Source: Phytophthora sp. 'mugwort' | Lineage: Eukaryota > Oomycota > Peronosporomycetes > Peronosporales > Peronosporaceae | Reading direction: 5' to 3' | NCBI GenBank assembly: GCA_033558025.1 | Contig: JAUCEF010000121.1 | Span: 1 to 32,582, forward strand | Length of the DNA stretch: 32,582 nucleotides | In this document: piece by piece, positions 1-7,629 of the stretch | Numbering within the stretch: position 1 is the stretch's first letter | How the letters are laid out: every line of letters begins with the position of its first letter | The notes under the pieces: generated by a model | Databases searched by the model: none | Seen by the model: only the letters and a program-made list of their open reading frames with translations | Told to the model about the DNA's origin: nothing | Position numbers and translations under genes: made by a program

Positions 1-732
1 AGAAGGTCGCCCTCCACTTGTTTTACCCTCACCACCACCATGTGGATGATCGACAGGATTTTTTGCTACACCACGTACAGAAGGTCGTCTATTTAACCAA
101 CGTGAACGCCCAGCTTTACCTAATTTAATTTTTTTATGATTAATATTAGATACAACACCTAATGTTGCATAACAAGTTAATAAAATTAATTTTAATTCAC
201 CAGAATTTAAACGAATTCGAGCGTATTTATTATCAATTTTTTGAATTAATTGTGCAGATGTTCCAGCACTTCTTATTAATTTTCCTCTAGATTTTGGATA
301 TAAACTAATATTATGAATTAAACTACCAATTGGTATATTTTGTAATGGTAAAGCATTACCTACTTTTAATTCAGCATTAGGTGAACTTTTTATATATTGA
401 TTAATTTTTAAACCTTCCGGTGCTAAAATTAAATAAGATTTAGAATTGTTTTTAATATAAGCGATATTTGCGGAACGATTAGGATCATATAAAATTTTAA
501 TAATATAACCTTCAATATTTTTAGATCTATTAAAATCAATTATTCTATATAAACGTTTATGTCCACCACCGCGATGTTTTATAGTTATTTTACCTTGATT
601 ATTTTTACCATTAGCACGTTGAAAACCTTTTGTTAAAGATTTAATTTTAAAAATTTTAGTTAAATTATCTTTTTTTAATAAAAATGTTTGACGTTGTGAT
701 GGTGTTATAGGTTTTATTTTTTTTTCTATCAT
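1..732 (-). CDS. rpl2: Ribosomal protein L2 (uL2), 3' end cut by window edge
   Basis: Large-subunit mitoribosome protein that binds rRNA near the peptidyl-transferase centre. The reading frame is open from an ATG at 732-730 to base 1 (244 codons). The N-terminal part shows the family motif HRGGGHKR (about residues 58-65), and the C-terminal part shows GKAGRSRWLNRRPSVRG followed by the hallmark NPVDHPHGGGEGKT, which carries the conserved histidine region. Only the last residues after GGRPS are missing, outside the window. It is transcribed away from rps13, with 28 bases between the two starts, so this is a divergent pair. In bacteria-like mitochondrial clusters rps19 follows rpl2, which would place it beyond base 1. 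Identity is secure. Confidence 0.96.
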   Translation of the reverse strand, partial: MIEKKIKPITPSQRQTFLLKKDNLTKIFKIKSLTKGFQRANGKNNQGKITIKHRGGGHKRLYRIIDFNRSKNIEGYIIKILYDPNRSANIAYIKNNSKSYLILAPEGLKINQYIKSSPNAELKVGNALPLQNIPIGSLIHNISLYPKSRGKLIRSAGTSAQLIQKIDNKYARIRLNSGELKLILLTCYATLGVVSNINHKKIKLGKAGRSRWLNRRPSVRGVAKNPVDHPHGGGEGKTSGGRPS

Positions 733-760
733 TTTATATGGTATATAGATAAAATCTATT

Positions 761-1174
761 ATGTTATATATTTTTAATAAAACAATTTCAGATTCAAAAA
801 GTATTTTATATTCATTAACTATATTATATGGTATTAATGAATTTCAATCCAAGAAAATTTGTAAAAATATAGGAATTAATCCTCAAATCACCCTTAATAA
901 ACTTAAAAACAACCATGTAAACCGACTGGTTAATTATATTAATAAAAATTTAAAAGTTGAACAACTTTTAAAAAAAATTAAAACTGAAAGATTAAATGAA
1001 TTAGTAGAAATTAAAAGTAATCGTGGAATTAGACAAAGTCAGGGATTACCTGTTAGAGGACAACGTACTCATACAAATTCAAAAACATCTAAAAAATTAA
1101 AAAAAATTTTTATTCAAAAACGTATTTCACGTAATAAACGACCATTTAAAAGTCAAAAAAAAAAAAAAAGATAA
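761..1174 (+). CDS. rps13: Ribosomal protein S13 (uS13)
   Basis: Small-subunit head protein. The 137-residue product has the S13 fold order: an N-terminal segment with LTILYGINEFQSKKICKNIGI (residues 19-39, matching the family's 'YGIG' helix-hairpin region) and a basic C-terminus with RGIRQSQGLPVRGQRTHTNS (about residues 88-107), the signature of S13. The tail is lysine-rich. The start at 761 is the first ATG after the divergent rpl2 start. rps11 follows after 12 bases on the same strand, the usual S13-S11 order of the bacterial alpha operon. Confidence 0.95.
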   Translation: MLYIFNKTISDSKSILYSLTILYGINEFQSKKICKNIGINPQITLNKLKNNHVNRLVNYINKNLKVEQLLKKIKTERLNELVEIKSNRGIRQSQGLPVRGQRTHTNSKTSKKLKKIFIQKRISRNKRPFKSQKKKKR

Positions 1175-1186
1175 AGTTATTATTCT

Positions 1187-1600
1187 ATGAATAAAAATAA
1201 ATATAATTTTAAAAATAAATTTAAAAAAAAAATAAATTTAAAAAAAAAAAATCCTTTAATTTTAACAAATTTACATATTACAGCAAATTTAAAAAATACT
1301 ATTATAAGTTTAACAACTTATAAAGGAAATCTTTTAAAACAATGGTCTACAAAATCATTAAAAAAAACACGTTTTAAAAAAAATACACCATATAATGTTC
1401 AATTAATTGTATATAAAATTAATAAATATCTTCAATTAAAAAAAATAAAAAAATTAAAAATTTATTTACATGGTACTGGTTTAGGTCGATATAATGTTTT
1501 AAAAAATATAAAAAATAAAAAAATTAAAATAAAATATATTTTAGATAAAACAACAAAACCTTTTAATGGTTGTAGATTAAAAAAACAAAAAAGACGTTAA
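1187..1600 (+). CDS. rps11: Ribosomal protein S11 (uS11)
   Basis: Small-subunit platform protein. After a lysine/asparagine-rich N-terminal extension of about 24 residues, the S11 core begins at ILTNLHITANLKNTIISLTTYKGNLLKQWS. The central part contains LHGTGLGRYNVLK, and the C-terminus ends with the family signature TTKPFNGCRLKKQKRR (compare PHNGCRPKKRRR in bacteria). It lies 12 bases after rps13 and 9 bases before trnS(UGA), so it is probably co-transcribed with both. Runs of A drive the high lysine content, as in the neighbouring ribosomal genes. Confidence 0.95.
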   Translation: MNKNKYNFKNKFKKKINLKKKNPLILTNLHITANLKNTIISLTTYKGNLLKQWSTKSLKKTRFKKNTPYNVQLIVYKINKYLQLKKIKKLKIYLHGTGLGRYNVLKNIKNKKIKIKYILDKTTKPFNGCRLKKQKRR

Positions 1601-1609
1601 TTTTAATAT

Positions 1610-1694
1610 GGATAGGTGATCGAGTGGTTTAAGGTGTCAGTCTTGAAAACTGAAGTATGTAATAATACCGTGGGTTCAAATCCCACTCTATCCT
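1610..1694 (+). tRNA. trnS(uga): tRNA-Ser (anticodon UGA)
   Basis: Class II tRNA with a long variable arm. The acceptor GGATAGG pairs with TCTATCC at 1687-1693, with one G-T pair. The anticodon loop CTTGAAA sits on a CAGT/ACTG stem, and the T arm is GTGGG-TTCAAAT-CCCAC. It reads UCN serine codons and lies directly after rps11. Confidence 0.93.
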
Positions 1695-1698
1695 TTAA

Positions 1699-1769
1699 AA
1701 GCTAGAGACGGATTCGAACCGTCATTAAAGGATTTGCAGTCCTTTACATTACCTTTATGTTATCTAGCC
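1699..1769 (-). tRNA. trnC(gca): tRNA-Cys (anticodon GCA)
   Basis: Full cloverleaf on the minus strand. The acceptor GGCTAGA pairs with TCTAGCT (terminal G-T), the anticodon loop is CTGCAAA on an AGGA/TCCT stem, the T loop is TTCGAAT, and U is the discriminator, as is usual for tRNA-Cys. Only 4 bases separate it from trnS on the opposite strand. Confidence 0.93.
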
Positions 1770-1786
1770 AAAATAAATTATATTAT

Positions 1787-1990
1787 ATGAATAAAAATAA
1801 AAAATTTTTTACCTATAAAAATAAAATTATTTTAACAAATGGATCTTCTTTAAAAATAACATCTATTAAGTATTTAAAAAATTATCAATTAAATTTAAGA
1901 ATTTTTAAAGAAACAGATATTATTACAAATACAAATATCAATTTAAATAAAAGTAAATTAAATTTTATAAAAAAAAATAAATTAAATTAA
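1787..1990 (+). CDS. rpl31: Probable ribosomal protein L31 (bL31m)
   Basis: A 67-residue basic protein. Its core, FTYKNKIILTNGSSLKITSIKYLKNYQLNLRIF (roughly residues 8-41), resembles the short mitochondrial L31 of stramenopiles as I remember it: a '(N)DGS-I' turn followed by 'SIKYLKxYQLNL'. It lacks the zinc cysteines of some bacterial L31 proteins. The ATG at 1787 is chosen because an earlier in-frame ATG at 1757 lies inside trnC. The last 9 bases overlap the 3' end of the convergent tatC. L31 is a small fast-evolving protein, so the name rests on one motif and on genome context. Confidence 0.6.
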   Translation: MNKNKKFFTYKNKIILTNGSSLKITSIKYLKNYQLNLRIFKETDIITNTNINLNKSKLNFIKKNKLN

Positions 1991-2725
1991 TTTATATTTA
2001 TTTAAATATATTGAAATATAAATAAATATTTCAAAAAAAAAAAAAAAGATAAAATAAATTAATATAAAATTAAATATATCTGGTGGTGTAATTAAAGCAC
2101 TCAATAATATTATTTTTAAATAAAAGAATTTTCTTAAATTAATAATTATTTTAATTTTTAAAATATTATTTGATATAAAAAAAAATAAAGAAAAAAAATA
2201 AATAAATATTATAAATATATAAATAAAAGAAGAAAAAATAAAATCAAAATAATTATCAATTTTTGGTTCAAAATAAATTGTTAAAAGATATAAATTTGAA
2301 AAATTTAAATTTAATAAAAAATCCCAAATATGTGGAATAATATTAGTAAAAATAAATTTTATTATAAAAAAATTAAAAATTATAAAAAAAATATAAAATT
2401 TTATAAAAATAAAATTTTCAAATTTATATAAACCTTTTGATAAAAAAAACCAAAATAATAAAAAACTTAATTGAATTGTTATAAAAGTTGTTATGAAAAT
2501 TGCTATAAAAATATTAGTAATAAAAATTTCAGTAATATTAGTAAAAATAAAATATTTTAACATATTTTTATTAAGTAAATTATTAACTAATAAATATATT
2601 AATTGATCAGAAAAATAATATGAAATTATAAAAAGATAAAAAAAAGTGATTAAAAGTATAAAAAAATTATATTTTAATTCAAATAAATGTAATTGTAAAT
2701 AAGTTATTATTTTTTTTTTTTTCAT
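1982..2725 (-). CDS. tatC: Sec-independent (twin-arginine) translocase subunit TatC
   Basis: Integral inner-membrane subunit of the Tat translocase (also called ymf16 or mttB). The 247-residue product has about six hydrophobic segments. It shows family features: an N-terminal HLFELKYN (compare 'HL.ELR.R'), a TEIF..NIF segment in the second third, LSKGLYKFEN after the third membrane span, and the diagnostic ALITPPDIFNFIL near the C-terminus followed by a final hydrophobic helix and E. The start lies at a run of A that encodes MKKKKK. It converges with rpl31 and overlaps it by 9 bases. A candidate tatA partner is at 27633-27731. Confidence 0.92.
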   Translation of the reverse strand: MKKKKIITYLQLHLFELKYNFFILLITFFYLFIISYYFSDQLIYLLVNNLLNKNMLKYFIFTNITEIFITNIFIAIFITTFITIQLSFLLFWFFLSKGLYKFENFIFIKFYIFFIIFNFFIIKFIFTNIIPHIWDFLLNLNFSNLYLLTIYFEPKIDNYFDFIFSSFIYIFIIFIYFFSLFFFISNNILKIKIIINLRKFFYLKIILLSALITPPDIFNFILIYFIFFFFFEIFIYISIYLNKYKLI

Positions 2726-2743
2726 ATATTTAAAAAAATATTA

Positions 2744-2826
2744 GCCTACTTGGTGAAATTGGTAAACACGATAGATTTAAAATCTGTTCCCTTTTAGGGT
2801 TATTGGTTCAAGTCCAATAGTAGGTA
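2744..2826 (+). tRNA. trnL(uaa): tRNA-Leu (anticodon UAA)
   Basis: Class II cloverleaf. The acceptor GCCTACT pairs with AGTAGGT (terminal G-T), the anticodon loop TTTAAAA is on an AGAT/ATCT stem, a long variable arm follows, and the T arm is ATTGG-TTCAAGT-CCAAT. It reads UUA/UUG, with UUA a very common codon here. It stands 8 bases before trnL(UAG). Confidence 0.93.
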
Positions 2827-2834
2827 TTTTTATT

Positions 2835-2917
2835 ATCAAAGTGGTGAAATTGGTAAACACGTTACACTTAGGATGTAAAGCTTAAAAGCGTTAAGGGTTC
2901 AAATCCCTTCTTTGATA
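2835..2917 (+). tRNA. trnL(uag): tRNA-Leu (anticodon UAG)
   Basis: Class II cloverleaf with a perfect seven-pair acceptor (ATCAAAG/CTTTGAT), anticodon stem TTACA/TGTAA enclosing CTTAGGA, a variable arm, and T arm AAGGG-TTCAAAT-CCCTT. It reads CUN leucine codons. Together with trnL(UAA) it forms a tandem leucine pair upstream of nad11. Confidence 0.93.
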
Positions 2918-2928
2918 TTACTATAATA

Positions 2929-2950
2929 ATATATTTTAAATAAAATATAT
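2929..2950 (+). promoter_or_regulatory. Short AT hairpin between trnL(UAG) and nad11
   Basis: A perfect 10-bp inverted repeat around a two-base centre lies in the 82-base gap before the nad11 start. It could be a processing or promoter-linked structure, or a chance palindrome in AT-rich DNA. No recognisable promoter consensus is seen. Confidence 0.3.
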
Positions 2951-2999
2951 CTTTTTAGTGAAAATAAATTTATATTTTATTTAATTTTTTATCATTAAA

Positions 3000-5006
3000 A
3001 TGATTAATATATATATTAACAATATCGAATTAAAAGTTAATAAAAATTTAACAGTTTTACAAGCATGTAATAATTTTAAAATTCAAATCCCTAAATTCTG
3101 TTTTCAAGAGAATTTACAAATTGCCGGTAATTGTCGTATGTGTTTAGTTGAAATCGAAAATTCCCCTAAACCTGTAGCTTCATGTGCAATGCCTTTAATA
3201 CCAAATATGAAAATATTTACTAATACTCCTTTAGTACAAAAAGCACGTGAAAGTGTATTAGAATTTCTTTTAATAAATCATCCATTAGATTGTCCTATTT
3301 GTGATCAAGCGTCAGAATGTGATTTACAAGATCAAACAATGATTTTTGGATCGGATCGTAGTCGTTTTTTTTTTAAAAAACGTGGCGTTGAAGATAAATA
3401 TTGTGGTCCTTTTATTAAAACAATTATGACAAGATGTATTCATTGTACACGTTGTGTACGTTTTGCTAATGAAATTTGTGGAATTGACGGTTTAGGTACA
3501 ACAGGTCGTGGTAATAAAACTGAAATTAATTTTTATTCTTCAAATATTTTTAAATCCGAATTTTCTGGTAATTTAGTAGATTTATGTCCTGTTGGTGCAT
3601 TAACTTCTAAACCCTATACTTTTAAAGCACGTTCTTGGGAATTAAAAAAAAAAGAGGGTATTGCTATTTTAGATAGTATTGGTTCAAATATTAAAATTGA
3701 TATTTTTAATAATGAAATTATACGTATTTTACCTAAAACTAATTTTAATATTAATAAAGAATGGATATCAGATAAAACAAGATATTTTTTTGATAGTTTA
3801 AAATATCAACGATTAAAATATCCATTATTAAAAGATAATCAAAACAATTTTCATAGGATTTCTTGGTTAGATGCTCTAAATATTATTAATAAAAAATTGA
3901 TAATTACAGATAGTTTTAATGCTAAAAGTATTATTGGTGATTTAACTGATTTAGAATCTCTTTTTTTATTAAAAAAAAATTTAAATAAATTAGGAATTTC
4001 AAATGTAAATTATGAACAATTTTTAAAAAATCGACAAATTAAGATAAATTCTGATTTAGCTTCAAATTTTTTATTTAATAATACTTTAAAATCTATTGAA
4101 GAATCTGATGTTTGTTTAATAATTGGTAGTGATATTCGTCAAGAAGGTTCTATTTTAAATATTCATTTAATTAATCGTTTAAAAAAAGGAAATTTTAAAA
4201 TAGCATATATCGGTAATAAAATTAATTTTACTTATCCAGTAAAACATTTAGGATTAACTTTTAAAACTTTAATAAATATTATTTTAGGAAAACATGTATT
4301 TTGTAAACAATTAAAAAAAGCAAAAAAACCTTTAATTATTATAGGTAGTAATATTTTAAATCAAAAAAATGGTTTTTTTTTATTATCAAAATTAAAAAAT
4401 TTATCATTTATTAACCATAATATTAATTTCTTTAATTTTCAAACTTCTTTAATTAATTTTTTTGAAATTACTTTTCCAAAATCATTAAATATGTTAAATA
4501 ATTCAAAATTATATTATTTATTTAATACAAATTTACAAAATAAATTAAAAATAACTAAAAATAGTTTTGTTATTTATCAAGGACATCATTTTACTAAAGA
4601 TGCTCAAAATTCAAATCTAATTTTACCTGGATTAACTTTTTTAGAAAAAAATGGAATGTATATTAATTTAGAAGGTTTTATTCAAAAAAATGAACAAATT
4701 TTAAATGTAAATATAGAACAACGTAAAGATTCTATAATTTATAGAAATCTTTATAAATTTTTATTAAATAAAAATCAATCTAAATCAGAAGCTTTTTTAA
4801 AAATTAAAGATATTTTACCTTATTTATTAAAAAAAAAAATAAAAATTATTTATAATTTTAGTTTTAATAAAAAATTTTTAAAAATTAATATTAATTTTTT
4901 AGATTCATTAATTAAAAATAATTATTATACAAATATATTAGAACAATATTCAAAAATATTGATTAATTCTAATAAAATTTTCAAAAATCAATCAAAATTA
5001 TTATGA
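3000..5006 (+). CDS. nad11: NADH dehydrogenase subunit 11 (75-kDa subunit, NuoG), complete copy
   Basis: Peripheral-arm subunit of complex I that carries iron-sulfur clusters passing electrons from the flavin towards quinone. The 668-residue product holds the N-terminal 2Fe-2S domain (C34, then NCRMC and later ASCAMP, residues about 34-63), the [16 protein letters not shown] region (about 98-113), and the 4Fe-4S motif CIHCTRC...EICG...DLCPVGAL (from residue 146). A long, less conserved molybdopterin-oxidoreductase-like domain follows. The length is near that of full 75-kDa subunits. It ends in TGA, and this stop overlaps the nad1 ATG in an ATGA. Bases from 3435 on lie inside the left palindrome arm; the first 435 bases are single copy. 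Confidence 0.97.
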   Translation: MINIYINNIELKVNKNLTVLQACNNFKIQIPKFCFQENLQIAGNCRMCLVEIENSPKPVASCAMPLIPNMKIFTNTPLVQKARESVLEFLLINHPLDCPICDQASECDLQDQTMIFGSDRSRFFFKKRGVEDKYCGPFIKTIMTRCIHCTRCVRFANEICGIDGLGTTGRGNKTEINFYSSNIFKSEFSGNLVDLCPVGALTSKPYTFKARSWELKKKEGIAILDSIGSNIKIDIFNNEIIRILPKTNFNINKEWISDKTRYFFDSLKYQRLKYPLLKDNQNNFHRISWLDALNIINKKLIITDSFNAKSIIGDLTDLESLFLLKKNLNKLGISNVNYEQFLKNRQIKINSDLASNFLFNNTLKSIEESDVCLIIGSDIRQEGSILNIHLINRLKKGNFKIAYIGNKINFTYPVKHLGLTFKTLINIILGKHVFCKQLKKAKKPLIIIGSNILNQKNGFFLLSKLKNLSFINHNINFFNFQTSLINFFEITFPKSLNMLNNSKLYYLFNTNLQNKLKITKNSFVIYQGHHFTKDAQNSNLILPGLTFLEKNGMYINLEGFIQKNEQILNVNIEQRKDSIIYRNLYKFLLNKNQSKSEAFLKIKDILPYLLKKKIKIIYNFSFNKKFLKININFLDSLIKNNYYTNILEQYSKILINSNKIFKNQSKLL

Positions 5007-5983
5007 TATACACAATTTTAAAATTTTTAATTTTCATATTACCTTTATTAATTGCTGTGGCTTATTTTACTTTAGTTGAACGTAAAATATTAGCTTCTAT
5101 TCAAAGAAGAAGAGGACCTAATGTTGTAGGTACTTTTGGATTATTACAACCATTAGCTGATGGTCTTAAATTATTCGTAAAAGAAACAATTTTACCAAGT
5201 AATGCTGATGTAATTTTATTTATATTTGCACCTATTTTAGCTTTTTTTTTAAGTCTATTAAGTTGGACAATAATACCTTTAGGTTTTGGTATGTTTTTTA
5301 CTGAATTAAATATTGGTATTTTATATTTAATAGCAATTTCATCTTTAGGTGTATACGGTGTTATTATAGGTGGTTGGTCAAGTAATTCTAAATATTCGTT
5401 TTTAGGGGCTTTAAGATCAACAGCACAAATGATTTCATATGAATTAACTATTGGGTTTTCAATTCTTTCAGTAATTGTTTGTGCAAAATCTTTAAATTTA
5501 ATTTCTATTATTTGGGCACAAAAAACGGTATGGTATTGTTTTCCTCTTTTTCCTATTTTTATAATTTTTTTTATATCTTGTTTAGCAGAAACAAATCGAC
5601 ATCCCTTTGATTTACCTGAAGCTGAAGCTGAATTAGTTTCAGGTTATAATGTAGAATATTCTGCAATGGGTTTTGCATTATTTTTTTTAGGTGAATATGC
5701 TAATATGTTATTAATGAGTAGTTTAACTACGATTTTATTTTTAGGTGGTTGGTTAGCACCTTTCCCTTTTAGTATAAATTGTATTAATTTTTTACCCGGA
5801 TCTTTTTGGTTTAGTATTAAAATTTGTTTTTTTGTTGTTTTATTTGTAGTTGCTCGAGCTATTTTACCTCGATATCGTTATGACCAATTAATGCGTTTAG
5901 GTTGGAAAGTATTTCTACCTTTTTCATTATCCTGGTTTTTATATACTGCAAGTATTTTAATAAGTTTTAATTGGTTAATTTAA
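5003..5983 (+). CDS. nad1: NADH dehydrogenase subunit 1 (NuoH), left copy
   Basis: Membrane subunit of complex I at the quinone-chamber entrance. The 326-residue protein shows the family signatures [25 protein letters not shown] (about residues 19-43), [16 protein letters not shown], and [30 protein letters not shown] (about 192-221) with the conserved acidic loop. The C-terminus has [17 protein letters not shown]. About eight membrane segments can be seen. The ATG overlaps the nad11 TGA by four bases, pointing to coupled translation from one transcript. nad4L starts 2 bases after its stop. The right palindrome arm carries an identical second copy. Confidence 0.98.
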   Translation: MIYTILKFLIFILPLLIAVAYFTLVERKILASIQRRRGPNVVGTFGLLQPLADGLKLFVKETILPSNADVILFIFAPILAFFLSLLSWTIIPLGFGMFFTELNIGILYLIAISSLGVYGVIIGGWSSNSKYSFLGALRSTAQMISYELTIGFSILSVIVCAKSLNLISIIWAQKTVWYCFPLFPIFIIFFISCLAETNRHPFDLPEAEAELVSGYNVEYSAMGFALFFLGEYANMLLMSSLTTILFLGGWLAPFPFSINCINFLPGSFWFSIKICFFVVLFVVARAILPRYRYDQLMRLGWKVFLPFSLSWFLYTASILISFNWLI

Positions 5984-5985
5984 TT

Positions 5986-6288
5986 ATGAATATTTTAAAT
6001 CATTTTATTTTTACTTTTTTTTTATTCTGTCTTGGATTATTTGGTATAATTTTAAATAGACAGAATATTATTATTATTTTAATGTCTATTGAATTATTAT
6101 TATTATCAATTAATTTAAATTTTATTTATTTTGCAGTTTTAATTGATGATATAATAGGACAAGTTTTTTCTTTATTAATTTTAACAGTAGCTGCAGCAGA
6201 ATCAGCTATTGGATTAGCTATTATGATTATTTTCTTTAAATTATATGGAGATATTTCAATTTATAAAATAAATTTATTATCATTATAA
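5986..6288 (+). CDS. nad4L: NADH dehydrogenase subunit 4L (NuoK), left copy
   Basis: Small three-helix antiporter-linked subunit of complex I. The product of 100 residues contains the family pattern LGLFGIILNRQNIIIILMSIELLLLSINLNFI (the conserved membrane glutamate is in MSIELLLL, about residue 36) and VAAAESAIGLAI with the second conserved glutamate (about residue 70). The start is the ATG at 5986, two bases after the nad1 stop; a longer frame from 5971 begins with TTG inside nad1 and is rejected. The final 54 bases are copied again just downstream (6294-6347), and the whole gene is repeated in inverted orientation at 6344-6646. Confidence 0.97.
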   Translation: MNILNHFIFTFFLFCLGLFGIILNRQNIIIILMSIELLLLSINLNFIYFAVLIDDIIGQVFSLLILTVAAAESAIGLAIMIIFFKLYGDISIYKINLLSL

Positions 6289-6347
6289 TAAATTTATTTT
6301 CTTTAAATTATATGGAGATATTTCAATTTATAAAATAAATTTATTAT
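6227..6347 (+). repeat. Direct duplication of the nad4L 3' end at the palindrome centre
   Basis: The 54 bases 6227-6280 recur unchanged at 6294-6347, an offset of 67. The second copy supplies the 31-base unpaired centre (6301-6331) and part of the right arm's inner edge. With the inverted copy at 6352-6405, the nad4L end is therefore present three times within about 180 bases. This is an asymmetric centre, not a simple mirror point. Confidence 0.93.
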
Positions 6348-6646
6348 AATGATAATAAATTTATTTTATAAATTGAAATATCTCCATATAATTTAAAGAA
6401 AATAATCATAATAGCTAATCCAATAGCTGATTCTGCTGCAGCTACTGTTAAAATTAATAAAGAAAAAACTTGTCCTATTATATCATCAATTAAAACTGCA
6501 AAATAAATAAAATTTAAATTAATTGATAATAATAATAATTCAATAGACATTAAAATAATAATAATATTCTGTCTATTTAAAATTATACCAAATAATCCAA
6601 GACAGAATAAAAAAAAAGTAAAAATAAAATGATTTAAAATATTCAT
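6344..6646 (-). CDS. nad4L: NADH dehydrogenase subunit 4L, right (inverted) copy
   Basis: Encodes the same 100-residue protein as 5986-6288 with no substitutions. It is read from the ATG at 6646-6644 to TAA at 6344-6346. It lies 2 bases downstream of the inverted nad1 copy, as in the left arm. The two nad4L genes converge, and 55 bases separate their stops. Complete sequence identity means the copies are very recent, kept equal by gene conversion, or an assembly product. Confidence 0.93.
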   Translation of the reverse strand: MNILNHFIFTFFLFCLGLFGIILNRQNIIIILMSIELLLLSINLNFIYFAVLIDDIIGQVFSLLILTVAAAESAIGLAIMIIFFKLYGDISIYKINLLSL

Positions 6647-6648
6647 AA

Positions 6649-7629
6649 TTAAATTAACCAATTAAAACTTATTAAAATACTTGCAGTATATAAAAACCAG
6701 GATAATGAAAAAGGTAGAAATACTTTCCAACCTAAACGCATTAATTGGTCATAACGATATCGAGGTAAAATAGCTCGAGCAACTACAAATAAAACAACAA
6801 AAAAACAAATTTTAATACTAAACCAAAAAGATCCGGGTAAAAAATTAATACAATTTATACTAAAAGGGAAAGGTGCTAACCAACCACCTAAAAATAAAAT
6901 CGTAGTTAAACTACTCATTAATAACATATTAGCATATTCACCTAAAAAAAATAATGCAAAACCCATTGCAGAATATTCTACATTATAACCTGAAACTAAT
7001 TCAGCTTCAGCTTCAGGTAAATCAAAGGGATGTCGATTTGTTTCTGCTAAACAAGATATAAAAAAAATTATAAAAATAGGAAAAAGAGGAAAACAATACC
7101 ATACCGTTTTTTGTGCCCAAATAATAGAAATTAAATTTAAAGATTTTGCACAAACAATTACTGAAAGAATTGAAAACCCAATAGTTAATTCATATGAAAT
7201 CATTTGTGCTGTTGATCTTAAAGCCCCTAAAAACGAATATTTAGAATTACTTGACCAACCACCTATAATAACACCGTATACACCTAAAGATGAAATTGCT
7301 ATTAAATATAAAATACCAATATTTAATTCAGTAAAAAACATACCAAAACCTAAAGGTATTATTGTCCAACTTAATAGACTTAAAAAAAAAGCTAAAATAG
7401 GTGCAAATATAAATAAAATTACATCAGCATTACTTGGTAAAATTGTTTCTTTTACGAATAATTTAAGACCATCAGCTAATGGTTGTAATAATCCAAAAGT
7501 ACCTACAACATTAGGTCCTCTTCTTCTTTGAATAGAAGCTAATATTTTACGTTCAACTAAAGTAAAATAAGCCACAGCAATTAATAAAGGTAATATGAAA
7601 ATTAAAAATTTTAAAATTGTGTATATCAT
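6649..7629 (-). CDS. nad1: NADH dehydrogenase subunit 1, right (inverted) copy
   Basis: Encodes the same 326-residue NuoH-type protein as 5003-5983, with all signatures intact. Its ATG overlaps the TGA of the truncated inverted nad11 by four bases, preserving the left-arm arrangement. Whether this copy is expressed is open: its upstream nad11 lacks its own start and promoter region, so any transcript would have to enter from cob or further upstream on the minus strand, or begin inside the nad11 remnant. Confidence 0.93.
   Translation of the reverse strand: MIYTILKFLIFILPLLIAVAYFTLVERKILASIQRRRGPNVVGTFGLLQPLADGLKLFVKETILPSNADVILFIFAPILAFFLSLLSWTIIPLGFGMFFTELNIGILYLIAISSLGVYGVIIGGWSSNSKYSFLGALRSTAQMISYELTIGFSILSVIVCAKSLNLISIIWAQKTVWYCFPLFPIFIIFFISCLAETNRHPFDLPEAEAELVSGYNVEYSAMGFALFFLGEYANMLLMSSLTTILFLGGWLAPFPFSINCINFLPGSFWFSIKICFFVVLFVVARAILPRYRYDQLMRLGWKVFLPFSLSWFLYTASILISFNWLI

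Larger units (their letters stand above)
3435..6300 (+). repeat. Left arm of a 2,866-base near-contiguous inverted repeat
   Basis: Every position p in this arm corresponds to 12632-p in the right arm (6332-9197). It contains nad11 from codon 146, all of nad1 and nad4L, and 12 bases past nad4L. The match was checked base by base at the inner edge (6289-6300 against 6332-6343) and the outer edge (match starts at 3435, mismatch at 3434). The duplicated nad1 and nad4L proteins are identical, as is the nad11 C-terminal part. I did not check every base of the middle. Confidence 0.95.

Noticed and set aside
1757..1786. Upstream ATG for the L31-like gene
   Set aside because: It falls inside trnC; the ATG at 1787 is free of the tRNA.
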